64,000 nucleotides of DNA from Acidobacteriota bacterium. GTDB lineage: Bacteria; Acidobacteriota; Terriglobia; Acidiferrales; UBA7541. A program made the position numbers and the translations under genes. This document shows, in pieces, positions 49,210-58,997 of the stretch; position 1 is the stretch's first letter; every line of letters begins with the position of its first letter. Location of the stretch: NCBI GenBank assembly GCA_003165465.1, contig PLUM01000069.1, positions 25,018 to 89,017 of the forward strand, written 5' to 3'. The notes below the pieces were generated by a model. It saw only the letters and a program-made list of their open reading frames with translations. It had not been told where the DNA came from and ran no database searches.

Positions 49210-49707
49210 ATGCTGCTGTATCTGATTCGCCACGGCATCGCCGTGGACCGCGAAGATCCCAATTGCCCGCCCGAGACCGAGCGCCCGCTCACTCCCAAGG
49301 GAATGAAGCGCACGCGCGCCGCGGCGCTCGGCCTGCATGCCCTCGGCGCGAAGCCGGACACCGTGCTCACCAGCCCGTGGCTGCGCGCCGCGCAAACCGC
49401 CGAAATCTTTTGCGAAGTCTTCGGCATCGCGCCCAAAACAATCGTGCAGACGGACGCGCTGAAAGGGACGAGCACGCCCGCCGAACTGCTTCGCGAACTT
49501 TCCCGGCTGAAATCGAACGAAGTGTTTTGCTTCGGCCACGAACCGCAGCTGCACATGGTCATCGGCCAGGTGCTCCACACTGGCACGCGAATCACGGAAT
49601 TAAAAAAAGCGGGCGTCGCTTTGCTGCAACTGGAACGCTTTTCTCCGCCACACGGACAATTGCTCGCGCTCTATCCGCCCACCGCCCTGCGCCTGCTGGG
49701 GAAATAG
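49210..49707 (+). CDS. sixA: SixA-like histidine phosphatase
   Basis: 'MLLYLIRHGIAVDREDPNCPPETERPLTPKGMKRTRAAALGLHALGAKPDTVLTSPWLRAAQTAEI'. Confidence 0.92.
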   Translation: MLLYLIRHGIAVDREDPNCPPETERPLTPKGMKRTRAAALGLHALGAKPDTVLTSPWLRAAQTAEIFCEVFGIAPKTIVQTDALKGTSTPAELLRELSRLKSNEVFCFGHEPQLHMVIGQVLHTGTRITELKKAGVALLQLERFSPPHGQLLALYPPTALRLLGK

Positions 49708-49728
49708 CGCCAGGCGGAATGCTTTTTA

Positions 49729-49808
49729 GTGGCGCAGGCTTCAGCCTGTGTGGGTTTGAATTTTGCGCGAGCCAAAATCAAAAGGAATCAGGCTGAAACC
49801 TGTGCCAC
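49729..49808. repeat. Family A palindromic repeat
   Basis: gtggcgcaggcttcagcctgtgtgggtttgaattttgcgcgagccaaaatcaaaaggaatcaggctgaaacctgtgccac. Confidence 0.85.
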
Positions 49809-49935
49809 TAAAACCCTTCATCCTCAGAATCTCAATTCTTCACAACAAACTGTCCATCAAAATAAAATAATTCCATTACTTGTAAAAAATGCGGGCTAGC
49901 GGAGGACGGGCGGTTTCGATTGGCGGATTTTCGAT

Positions 49936-50265
49936 TTACAGATGCGGTTCGAGAAGGATTTTCAGCTCGTCGATGAAACAATTGAGTTCCGAAAGAAGCT
50001 CCGGCGTCGCTTCCAGGCGCTGCTTCTTCCACACAAACCACAGCTTTTCTTTTTCCGTGATGCGAACGGTCAGGTTGCCGTCCAGCAGCACGCACGGCTC
50101 GCCGAAAAAACGGAAGCCGCCGCCCGGGACCGGATCCAACAGCGCCGCGCAGGTTCCCTTCCGCACGCCGACGGCGTTCGCGTAAAGCGGAAACGCGACC
50201 AGCGTGAAGCCCCGCGAATCCAAGCATTGCAGCACGCCAATCTGTTGGGTGGAAAATTCATTCAT
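49936..50265 (-). CDS. hypothetical protein
   Basis: 109 aa MNEFSTQQIGVLQCLDSRGFTLVAFPLYANAVGVRKGTCAALLDPVPGGGFRFFGEPCVLLDGNLTVRITEKEKLWFVWKKQRLEATPELLSELNCFIDELKILLEPHL; coding-like. Confidence 0.7.
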   Translation of the reverse strand: MNEFSTQQIGVLQCLDSRGFTLVAFPLYANAVGVRKGTCAALLDPVPGGGFRFFGEPCVLLDGNLTVRITEKEKLWFVWKKQRLEATPELLSELNCFIDELKILLEPHL

Positions 50266-50481
50266 GGAGTTTTGATTTTACGGGATTGCGCGCCGCGTGG
50301 CGCGGGAAGAACAAAAGCTTCAACACAGAGAACCCGGAGAACAGCGCACAGAGAACCCGGAGAGCAATTGGAGACGTTGAACCCTTGGAATTGGAAATAA
50401 TCTTTTCTCCGTGGCCCTCTGTGCTCCGATCTCTGTGCCCTCTGTGTTAAATCCGTTCTTTTCCCGACGGTCCGCCGCGCT

Positions 50482-51321
50482 TCAGGCTACGGCTGGTTTG
50501 TGCGTGGCCTGGCCGGAGGCCGACTTCTCATCCTGCTCGAGCATCTGGATGAGGTTGCGCAGCGAATCGATCAGTTCCGTGCGCGAGACATTGCTCTTGC
50601 GGAACTGGATGCGCAGGCGGAACGCCTCGTTCTCCGGGCGAAAATTGAAGATGAAAGGCTGCGGGCGCGGACCCGTATTTTTCTCGTCCTGGCGTTCGCG
50701 GCGCGCTTCGTCGCGCGTCAAGCCGGCCTGCGCGATGCGCTGCACGGCTTCGATCATTTTCTTTTCGCTCGGCTGGCGCGCAATCTGCAGGAGTAGCGAC
50801 TTGGACACGATTCCATGCTCGATGCACAGCTTGCGCAATGCCTCGGGAATCACGCGCAGGGACATCGTTTCGGTGACCGAGGAACGCGCCTTGGCGATTT
50901 TCTTGGCGATATCGTCGTGCGTGTAGTCGAAATGCTCGGCCAGCCTTTGCAGGCCGTCGGCTTCCTCGAACGGAGTGAGGTCCTTGCGCTGCAAATTTTC
51001 GATGAGCGCGAGTTCCAGGGTCTCGGCGTCGTCCGCGATTTTCTCGATGCAGGGAACTTCCCGCAGTCCCGCGGCGCGCGAGGCGTGGTAGCGCCGCTCT
51101 CCGGAAATAATGTGATAGCAATCGTCGCGCGGCACGAAACGCACCAGGAGCGGCTCGAGAACGCCCTTTTCCTTTATGGATTCGGTGAGTTCGCGCAGGT
51201 CGCCGAACAGTTTGCGGGGCTGGTCGGGGTTGGGCCTGATCTTATCGACCGGAACCATGCGCCCGATGGCCGCGCCGCTGAAACTGGCGAGTTGTTCCAC
51301 GTAGTGCGCGTCATGCCGCAT
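50482..51321 (-). CDS. parB: ParB/Spo0J/RepB family partition protein
   Basis: 'VPVDKIRPNPDQPRKLFGDLRELTESIKEKGVLEPLLVRFVPRDDCYHIISGERRYHASRAAGLREVPC'. Confidence 0.93.
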   Translation of the reverse strand: MRHDAHYVEQLASFSGAAIGRMVPVDKIRPNPDQPRKLFGDLRELTESIKEKGVLEPLLVRFVPRDDCYHIISGERRYHASRAAGLREVPCIEKIADDAETLELALIENLQRKDLTPFEEADGLQRLAEHFDYTHDDIAKKIAKARSSVTETMSLRVIPEALRKLCIEHGIVSKSLLLQIARQPSEKKMIEAVQRIAQAGLTRDEARRERQDEKNTGPRPQPFIFNFRPENEAFRLRIQFRKSNVSRTELIDSLRNLIQMLEQDEKSASGQATHKPAVA

Positions 51322-52111
51322 CTTCAGCGTGACGGGCAACCCGATCCTCTTCGACACGATGGATAACCTCCAAAGCAAGCTTGCCGTAATCCTTCGCGCC
51401 AGGCGATTTAGGCGCGTAGGTCATGATCGTTTCCTTATAGGCCGGACTTTCTTCCAGGCGCACATTTTTCCCGATGCGCGTTTTGAACAGCACCGATCCG
51501 AACACGGAGCGAATCTGTTCGTGCACGTCGCGCGAGATGTTCGTGCGCCGATCAAAGAGGGTGATGACCACACCGAGCACTTTGAGCTGGGGATTGGGGC
51601 GCGCGCGAATCCGCTCGTAGGTTTCCAACAGGTCGTCGGTGCCCTCGATCGCGAAGTAAGCCGCCTGAATCGGGACCAGCAGGTGCGTCGACGCCACCAT
51701 GGCATTCACCGTCAGGATTCCCAGCGCCGGCGGCGTATCGATCACGATGTAATCGTAGTCCTTGAGGACGGGCGTAAGCGCATCCTTCAGTTTGAAGGGC
51801 GCGTCAAACTGCCCCGCCAGTTGCTGCTCGATCTTCGCCAGCGCCAGCCGCGCGGGCGCGACCGACAGCAACGGGTTGGTCGTCACCTTAATGGCGCTCG
51901 CCATGTCGGCGCGATGATCGCCCAGCACATCGAACATCGAAACATGAATGTCCGCCGGATTGAAAAACGTGATGGTGCTGTTGGCCTGCGGATCGAGGTC
52001 GATTAAAAGAGTTTTCTTTCCACGAATCGCGATGGCCGCAGCAAGATTGATGGCCGTGGTGGTCTTCCCCACGCCGCCCTTCTGGTTTGCGATGGTCAGG
52101 ATGGCGGTCAT
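51311..52111 (-). CDS. parA: ParA/Soj family ATPase
   Basis: 'MTAILTIANQKGGVGKTTTAINLAAAIAIRGKKTLLIDLDPQANSTITFF'; overlaps parB. Confidence 0.95.
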   Translation of the reverse strand: MTAILTIANQKGGVGKTTTAINLAAAIAIRGKKTLLIDLDPQANSTITFFNPADIHVSMFDVLGDHRADMASAIKVTTNPLLSVAPARLALAKIEQQLAGQFDAPFKLKDALTPVLKDYDYIVIDTPPALGILTVNAMVASTHLLVPIQAAYFAIEGTDDLLETYERIRARPNPQLKVLGVVITLFDRRTNISRDVHEQIRSVFGSVLFKTRIGKNVRLEESPAYKETIMTYAPKSPGAKDYGKLALEVIHRVEEDRVARHAEDAA

Positions 52112-52321
52112 ATACTGCGCGAATGAAGTCGGGGCGCAAATCCTCCCTGGGCGTTTCTCCATTTCAAGGATCGCATAGAACTTTCCGCCCTGCTCCCCGC
52201 GTACGCCAATCTACTCGCCCCTGCCTATGAGTGCAAGCAAAAAAGCTCTTTCCACGATGAAACAGGCCGCTTTTGCACAGGCATGGTGGCGTACATCAAT
52301 CAGCGGAACAGACGCTTTTTA

Positions 52322-52400
52322 GTGGCACACGCTTCAGCCTGTGCGGTTTTGATTTGTGGCAAGCGAAAGTCAAAAGAACACAGGCTGAAGCCTATGCTAC
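52322..52400. repeat. Family A palindromic repeat
   Basis: gtggcacacgcttcagcctgtgcggttttgatttgtggcaagcgaaagtcaaaagaacacaggctgaagcctatgctac. Confidence 0.88.
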
Positions 52401-52474
52401 TGGTGCTATAAAAAAAAACGGCGGCATCCGAGTGGGATGCCGCCGCATTGAATTTGCAGCTTATGGCTGAAGCG

Positions 52475-55400
52475 TCAGAACGAAAGGCTCAGCGACATCT
52501 GAACCTGCCGCGCGCTGCCGATCGTTTTGGTGACCTGGCCGAGGCCGCCGGGTGCGTTGAAGAACGTGCTGGTGGCACTCGAACCGCACGGCGACGATGG
52601 AGCCGGGCATGTGCCGGCCAGGGGAAACGCGCTGAACGCCAGGTTTTGCGTGACGCTGTCGATGGGTATGTCGAAGCTGGGCGTATTGGTCAGGTTGAAA
52701 ACATCGAAGCTGTACTTCAACCCATACCGCTCCGTCAGCTTGGTCATCTTCAAGAGAGAGACGTCCGCGCGACGCTGCCACGACTGGCGGAAAATGTTGC
52801 GCTGGCCCGAAGTGAAGTTGCTTTCAAACGTATCGCCTGCGGGGATCGCGCCGTTCAAAGCACCGGGATTGAGCAGCGGCAACGTGAAGCAGGCCGCATT
52901 CAACGCCGGTAAGCCGGGAGTGGCTCCGATCGCTCCGGTCATCGCACTTTGTGCCGTGCAACCCGAGGCGAGCGGATCGATGGGGTTCGTGATTCCGTCG
53001 TAGATGCTGTAGAACGCGCTGCCGACGGCTCCCGAGTAGTCGATGACGCTATAGGGTTGCCCACTCTGGATGGTCACAACTCCCTGAATGGCCCAACCGT
53101 CGGCCACTTTGCCTTCCCAGGAATTGGCCATGAAGAACTTCGGGAGTTCGTAGTGATAGTCGATGTTGATGACGTGCGTCCGGTCAAAGTCCGACGGGCC
53201 GTACGCATCGTGCAGATTTTGCGGGTTGTTGCCGTTGTAGAAGAGGCCCAGGGCGCTCTGCTCGTCATACGCGTGCGAGTAGGTGTAGGAAACGCCGAGT
53301 TGCAGGCCGTGGCTGAGCCGCTTCTCGATGTGCGCCTGCAAGGCGTTGTAGGACGATACGCCCGCCGCCGTGTACAGTTCGGACTCCGCCGCATACCCGA
53401 TATACGGAACGCGCAAGTTCACGTTGCCGCCCTCGGGATTGGTCAAATAAGGCGTCCCATCAGGCAAATTAAGAGGGCAGAAGTTCGCGTACGTGACGCA
53501 ACCTGATGCCTGTACGGTCATTCCATATGTGTAGGACTGGGCTAATGGCGAGCCACTCGGGTTCGCGCAAACTGCAGCAGGCCCGCACAGCGGGTTCGTA
53601 GGAGACGCAATCCTCGCCTGGTTGAACGGTACGGGAATGATCTCATGCCGGCCGAGAGCGTTCACATATCCGATGTCAATCGCCAAGTCGTTGCGCGGCT
53701 GCCACTGGACGTCCACCGTGCTGTTCATCGTGTACGGCAGCTTGTTGTCTCGCGCGTAGGCTCCCAAATAAAATGGCGTCGGGTTGCTGGTGTTTTGAGT
53801 ACAAGATGGGAACGAGAGTGGAGCTCCGGGGTTAGTCGGGTTGAAGTTCGCCATCGTGCACGCATTCGGCAGAACGACAGCGCCCGGATTCCCCGCAGGT
53901 GGTACGAGCGTCGTGCCCCATGGGTTCTCGAGAGTGGGCGAGCAAGCGGCGGTAACTGTGCAGGTCTGGGTGGCAACAAACGGCTGCTGTTGGTTCACGC
54001 CGAACGGCCCGCCACCCGTGATGTTCTGGGTGAGGCCGGGCGACAAGTACGAGTAGAGTTCCCCGCGGTCGTAATACATGCCCCAGCCGGCGCGAACCAC
54101 GATCTTGCTGTTGAACATCTTGGGGCTCCAGGCCACGCCGAGGCGGGGAGCAAATCCCCATTGGCGGCCTGTCAGCGTTGTCTTGCTCACACCGGGTGTT
54201 CCGGCGGTCTTATTATTTCCGGCCACGATCAGGCCGTTGGAACCCAGCGTGTCCGTCGTCGGATCGTAGGAGTACTTCGACGGATCGAAATTGAACAGAT
54301 TGCCGTTTTTCTCCGTCAAGCCGCCGTCCCAGTCAAACCGAATTCCGGCGGTAATCGCCACGTTGCTCTTCCACTGGAATTTGTCCTGTAGATACTCGCC
54401 GGTTTCGTTGGTGCGCCAGTAGCGGTTGGGGTTCCCGACGAGCATGGAGGTGATGTTATAAACGTAGTTTGGCGTAAGGTTTCCAACCATCAAGTTGGTG
54501 AAATCCGGCGATGCCATCATGCCAATCTGATTTCTTTCATCCCTCGTATTGAGCTGCGTGTACGCAAAGCTGCCGCCGAAGGTCACAGTGTGCCGGCCGA
54601 ACGTCCAGATGGCGTTGGCCGAGGGATTGAAGCGGTTCTGAAACACTCCGGTAAACGCTCCTTGAGAGGCCGCTCCGGCCCCCACGTTCATCGAGTACGG
54701 ATAAGGCGTGGCCGTTGTCCCGGTGAAGACGGTGCTGAGACCGGGGAAAACGCTGGAGCCAAACGTATTGATCGTGCAATCCGTGGCGGAAGCGCCCGTC
54801 ATGGTCTCGCAAGCCGTGGCGAATTGCGACGGCGTAAAGGGCTGGTCCTCCGTGCTGTACGCCTTCATGCGGATAAAGCCGAAGGTTTCGGTCACGCTCA
54901 GGTTGGACTTCACGACCTGCGTGTGGCTGAGAGAGATCACCTGGCTGCCCGCGTCCAGGTGCTGAGCGAAACCCGCAACCATCGAATAGGCGAAGGGAGC
55001 GATGGTCGGATCATGCTGATAATAATACTTGGCGGAAAAGGAGTGCGTTGAATTGGGGTTCCAATCCAGATTGGCGACCGCCTGGTCCGCGCGGAAAATC
55101 GCGGTCCCCGGAACCTCGGCATCCTCGGGAAACGCGGTAATCATGGCGCTATTCGCGCTGGTCTTCAGGATCGAGTTCGGATTCGCGGTCGGGATCAAAT
55201 ATTGGCCGTTCGGCAGCTTGTAATTGAACATGGTGTACGCGATCGGGTTGATTCCGCAGGTATCGTAGGAGCCGGAGCCGCAGGGAATGGTGCTGAAATT
55301 GGGCGTCACCAGCGCATTGCCAGTGAATGTGGAATTGAGCGGCGAGATGAACGTGGTATCCATGTTGGCGACCGCCGCCAAGCCCGCGAGAGATCGGTCA

Positions 55401-56527
55401 TTGGTCAGGTCCGGCGGCACAAACGCCCGCGAGATGCCGATTTCATCGTCCGAAGCGCGCGTGTGCTGGTAGCTGCCGTAAAAGAACAGCTTGTCCTTCT
55501 TGATTGGCACGCCAATCGCGCCGCCCGCCGTATACCGGTGCAGTCCGGGATTCTTTTCGTTCGCGGGAATATTCGGATCGGCGTTATAGAAAAACGGATC
55601 GGCGTTCAGCGAGTTGTTTCCGAAATGGCCGTAGAGGGTTCCGTGAATATTGTTGGTGCCGGAAGCGGTGCTCATGTCGATGTGCGCGCCGCTCGTCGAG
55701 CCTTGCTGCGCGTCGTACATCGACGTGTTCACGCGAACTTCCTGAATGGTTTCCGGAGCGGGCGAAGGAATCGATTCGCCGATGGCGAGGTAGACCGACG
55801 CGCTGCTCTGGATGGGAATCGCGCTCAAGCTGGAAGCGCCGCTGACGCCGGTGTTATTCACGACGCGCGCGGACGATACCTGGCTGGTGCTCTTGCCGTT
55901 AAACAGGCTGCGCGCGTCGACGCCGTTCAGCAGGAACGTGTTGCTCGTGTCGCGCTGCCCGTTGGCCCACACCGGCGCGTTGCCCAAGCCCGCGTTGGCT
56001 CCGGTCCCGGCCGAAAGTTCCGCGTTCACGCCGGGCGAAAGCAGCGCCAGCCCGGTGAAGGAACCGGTCGGCAGGGGAACCGACTCGATCTCCAGCTTGT
56101 CCATCACGTAGCCGTTGGTCGTATCGACCATGTTCAAGAGCGGCGTCTCTTCGACTGTGATGGATACGCCGATATTGCCGATTTTCAGTTCCGCGTTCAC
56201 GGTCGCGGTGCGGTTCGCCTGCACGATGATGGAAGGAACGTTCTCCGACTGGAAACCCTGCTGCGTGAAAGAGAGCGAGTAGGTTCCGATCGGCAGGTTA
56301 ACAAATAGGTAGGCTCCCGTGGAGCTGGAGGTCTGCGTGCGGCTGAGTTTCGTTTCATTGCCGACCAGCGTGATCGTCGCGCCCGAAATTACGGCGCCGG
56401 TTGGATCCGTGATCGTGCCAGTGATCCCTCCGAGCGTTTGCTGGGCCTGCGCGTTCGGCATCCACAGAACCGCCATCGCCAGGAACATCGCCCCAAGGAA
56501 CACACTACGAACCATACGAATCTTCAT
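52475..56527 (-). CDS. Oar-like TonB-dependent receptor with carboxypeptidase-regulatory-like N-terminal domain
   Basis: 'QTLGGITGTITDPTGAVISGATITLVGNETKLSRTQTSSSTGAYLFVNLPIGTYSLSFTQQGFQS' ... 'GSARQVQMSLSLSF'. Confidence 0.92.
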   Translation of the reverse strand: MKIRMVRSVFLGAMFLAMAVLWMPNAQAQQTLGGITGTITDPTGAVISGATITLVGNETKLSRTQTSSSTGAYLFVNLPIGTYSLSFTQQGFQSENVPSIIVQANRTATVNAELKIGNIGVSITVEETPLLNMVDTTNGYVMDKLEIESVPLPTGSFTGLALLSPGVNAELSAGTGANAGLGNAPVWANGQRDTSNTFLLNGVDARSLFNGKSTSQVSSARVVNNTGVSGASSLSAIPIQSSASVYLAIGESIPSPAPETIQEVRVNTSMYDAQQGSTSGAHIDMSTASGTNNIHGTLYGHFGNNSLNADPFFYNADPNIPANEKNPGLHRYTAGGAIGVPIKKDKLFFYGSYQHTRASDDEIGISRAFVPPDLTNDRSLAGLAAVANMDTTFISPLNSTFTGNALVTPNFSTIPCGSGSYDTCGINPIAYTMFNYKLPNGQYLIPTANPNSILKTSANSAMITAFPEDAEVPGTAIFRADQAVANLDWNPNSTHSFSAKYYYQHDPTIAPFAYSMVAGFAQHLDAGSQVISLSHTQVVKSNLSVTETFGFIRMKAYSTEDQPFTPSQFATACETMTGASATDCTINTFGSSVFPGLSTVFTGTTATPYPYSMNVGAGAASQGAFTGVFQNRFNPSANAIWTFGRHTVTFGGSFAYTQLNTRDERNQIGMMASPDFTNLMVGNLTPNYVYNITSMLVGNPNRYWRTNETGEYLQDKFQWKSNVAITAGIRFDWDGGLTEKNGNLFNFDPSKYSYDPTTDTLGSNGLIVAGNNKTAGTPGVSKTTLTGRQWGFAPRLGVAWSPKMFNSKIVVRAGWGMYYDRGELYSYLSPGLTQNITGGGPFGVNQQQPFVATQTCTVTAACSPTLENPWGTTLVPPAGNPGAVVLPNACTMANFNPTNPGAPLSFPSCTQNTSNPTPFYLGAYARDNKLPYTMNSTVDVQWQPRNDLAIDIGYVNALGRHEIIPVPFNQARIASPTNPLCGPAAVCANPSGSPLAQSYTYGMTVQASGCVTYANFCPLNLPDGTPYLTNPEGGNVNLRVPYIGYAAESELYTAAGVSSYNALQAHIEKRLSHGLQLGVSYTYSHAYDEQSALGLFYNGNNPQNLHDAYGPSDFDRTHVINIDYHYELPKFFMANSWEGKVADGWAIQGVVTIQSGQPYSVIDYSGAVGSAFYSIYDGITNPIDPLASGCTAQSAMTGAIGATPGLPALNAACFTLPLLNPGALNGAIPAGDTFESNFTSGQRNIFRQSWQRRADVSLLKMTKLTERYGLKYSFDVFNLTNTPSFDIPIDSVTQNLAFSAFPLAGTCPAPSSPCGSSATSTFFNAPGGLGQVTKTIGSARQVQMSLSLSF

Positions 56528-57215
56528 TGGATCCCCTCTCCACACAATCTAAGGTTGAGAACTTCACAATCGCATTTCAAGAATTTCTGGATGATTCCCC
56601 TATTTCCAACGCCACTACCGGACACCGGTAAATGCGAAAAACATACGCCAAACCCGCTGCGATGAAAAGCACAATCTTTTAATCTCAGCCATTGGATATT
56701 TCGATTTGCTTCCCCTTGATTTGACCTGTTGGCGCAGGTTTCATGGACTGTGTGGCAACCGGTTCAACCTGCATTTTTTTGCCTTTGGTTTTGCCCTGGG
56801 TGCCCCATCCTTCGCGCCTTTTGCGAAGGATGGGTCCGTGAAGACCCGGAACTGAAGCTAATGTTTTCTGCGTGGCCCTCTGTGCTCCGATCTCTGTGTC
56901 CTCTGTGTTAAATCCGTTCTTTTCCTGTTTTTCCGCCGCGCTTCAGGCGACGTCCGGCAAAAGCTTTAACACAGAGGGCACAGAGGACGGAGCACAGAGA
57001 ACACGAAGGATAACGAAAGACTCTGGATTGTGGTGACTCGTGGGTCGTGATTCGTGAATCGTGAAAAATCTTCCACGATCCACAAATCACGACCCACAAC
57101 TCACGATTCACGAATCACTAATCACTAATCACTGCATTCCCGCGAATGCATATCCCATCCGCGCGTTCCCCGTTGACGCGGCGGCCCGCTCCGGCCTATA
57201 GTTGCGCGCTTCTCG

Positions 57216-58523
57216 GTGAGGCGCGCCTTGCTCGATCGTATTTTTCATCTCCAGGAAAATAAGACCACGGTTCGCCAGGAACTGCTGGGCGGCCTGACCA
57301 CCTTCATGGCCATGGCCTACGTGGTGGTCGTGAACCCGCGCATCCTGGGCGAAGCGGGCATGCCCGTCGAGGGCGTGCTCTTCGCGACGTGCATTTCGGC
57401 GGCGTTCGCCACGCTCGTCATGGGCCTGTGGGCGAATTATCCGATTGCCCTCGCTCCGGGCATGTCGCTGAACGCGTACTTCACCTACTCGATCGTTCTG
57501 GGGCGCGGCGTGCCATGGCAAACCGCCCTCGGCGTTGTCTTCCTGTCCGGCGCGCTCTTCCTGATTCTGACGCTCACCAACATCCGCGAGCACATCGTCA
57601 ACGACATTCCCGATTGCCTGAAGCACGGCACCGCCGCCGGCATCGGCTTCTTCATCGCCTTTGTCGGATTGCGCAACGCCAAAATTATTGTGGCCAGCAC
57701 GGCCACGTTCGTCACGCTCGGAAAATCGTCCGACCCGCAGGTGCGGCTGGCCGCGCTGGGCCTCGTTCTGATCGCCATCCTGATGTCGCGCAAGATTGGC
57801 GGCGCGATCCTGATCGGCATCGTGGCCATCGCGCTGCTCGGCATCCCTCTGGGCCTCACCGTTCTGCCCTCGCACATCTTTTCCATGCCCCATCCGGGCG
57901 GCACGTTCCTGAAACTCGATTTCCGCTCGGCCTTCAAAATCGGCCTCGGCGATCTGATCTTCGTCTTCTTTTTTGTGGACCTCTTCGACAACGTGGGAAC
58001 CCTCGTCGGCGTTTGCGAACAGGGCGGATTCCTGCGCAACGGAAAATTCCCGCGCGCCAGCCGCGCACTCCTCGCCGACGCCTTCGGCACCATGGTCGGC
58101 GCGCTGACCGGCACGTCCACGGTCACGAGTTACATCGAGAGCGCCGCCGGCGTCGCGGCGGGAGCCCGAACGGGCCTCGGCAACGTGCTCATCGCCTTCC
58201 TCTTTCTGATTGCGATTTTCTGCGCGCCCATCGTCGCCGCCGTTCCCGCCTATGCCACCGCGCCCGCCCTCATCCTGGTCGGCGCGCTGATGTGCGCCTC
58301 GCTCGCCAAAGTCCGTTGGGACGATTTCACCGAGGCGTTTCCCGCATTCATCACGCTTGTCGCCACGCCGCTCACCTTCAGCATCGCCACGGGATTGAGC
58401 CTGGGCCTGCTTTCGTTCACCTTCATCAAAATCGGCACCGGCAAAATGCGCGAAATCAGCCCGCTCATCTGGGTCCTCTCTGCCCTGTTTATGCTGCGCT
58501 TCGCCTTCCTCGGCGCGGAATAG
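57216..58523 (+). CDS. AzgA-like purine (guanine/hypoxanthine) permease
   Basis: 'RQELLGGLTTFMAMAYVVVVNPRILGEAGMPVEGVLFATCISAAFATLVMGLWANYPIALAPGMSLNAYFTYSIV'. Confidence 0.92.
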   Translation: MRRALLDRIFHLQENKTTVRQELLGGLTTFMAMAYVVVVNPRILGEAGMPVEGVLFATCISAAFATLVMGLWANYPIALAPGMSLNAYFTYSIVLGRGVPWQTALGVVFLSGALFLILTLTNIREHIVNDIPDCLKHGTAAGIGFFIAFVGLRNAKIIVASTATFVTLGKSSDPQVRLAALGLVLIAILMSRKIGGAILIGIVAIALLGIPLGLTVLPSHIFSMPHPGGTFLKLDFRSAFKIGLGDLIFVFFFVDLFDNVGTLVGVCEQGGFLRNGKFPRASRALLADAFGTMVGALTGTSTVTSYIESAAGVAAGARTGLGNVLIAFLFLIAIFCAPIVAAVPAYATAPALILVGALMCASLAKVRWDDFTEAFPAFITLVATPLTFSIATGLSLGLLSFTFIKIGTGKMREISPLIWVLSALFMLRFAFLGAE

Positions 58524-58538
58524 AAATTTTGCCTTTCA

Positions 58539-58617
58539 GTAGCACAGGCTTCAGCCTGTGTGATTTTGATCGGCGGCAAGGGAAAGTCAAAAGAACACAG
58601 GCTGAAGCCTGTGCTAC
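58539..58617. repeat. Family A palindromic repeat
   Basis: gtagcacaggcttcagcctgtgtgattttgatcggcggcaagggaaagtcaaaagaacacaggctgaagcctgtgctac. Confidence 0.9.
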
Positions 58618-58801
58618 TCAAACCCCGCGCGGCCGTTTCTATATGGCAATCCCGCAAGGCCCTCGTGCCCGCCCGGAATCCTCCCCCCAACAAAATGCAC
58701 CGAAACTGCGAAGCGAAAAAAACAATAAAAACAGGCCTCGCGAATTGACGGACGCCCGGAAGTCGCGTAATCTAAAAAGCGCGAAGGGCTAACAGATGAA
58801 G

Positions 58802-58877
58802 GGGCGGTTAGCTCAGCGGTTAGAGCGTCCGGTTTACACCCGGAAGGTCGCGTGTTCAAATCACGCACTGCCCACCA
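58802..58877 (+). tRNA. tRNA-Val (anticodon TAC)
   Basis: GGGCGGT/ACTGCCC acceptor; TCCGG-TTTACAC-CCGGA; GCGTG-TTCAAAT-CACGC; encoded CCA. Confidence 0.96.
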
Positions 58878-58895
58878 ATCAAGCGTCCATACAAC

Positions 58896-58972
58896 GGGGC
58901 CGTAGTTCAGTCGGTTAGAACGCCTGCCTGTCACGCAGGAGGTCGCGAGTTCGAGTCTCGTCGGCCCCGCCA
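58896..58972 (+). tRNA. tRNA-Asp (anticodon GTC)
   Basis: GGGGCCG/CGGCCCC acceptor; CCTGC-CTGTCAC-GCAGG; GCGAG-TTCGAGT-CTCGT; encoded CCA. Confidence 0.97.
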
Positions 58973-58997
58973 TTCTAATCCGCACAAAGTCTTGCAG

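Noticed and set aside
55202-56308. 368-aa + strand ORF opposite the TonB receptor
   Set aside because: Antisense shadow of a high-GC coding gene; no domain, RG/RV-rich composition.
57389-58792. 467-aa + strand ORF overlapping the purine permease
   Set aside because: Alternate frame of the permease gene running into a family A repeat (SSTGFSLCDF...).
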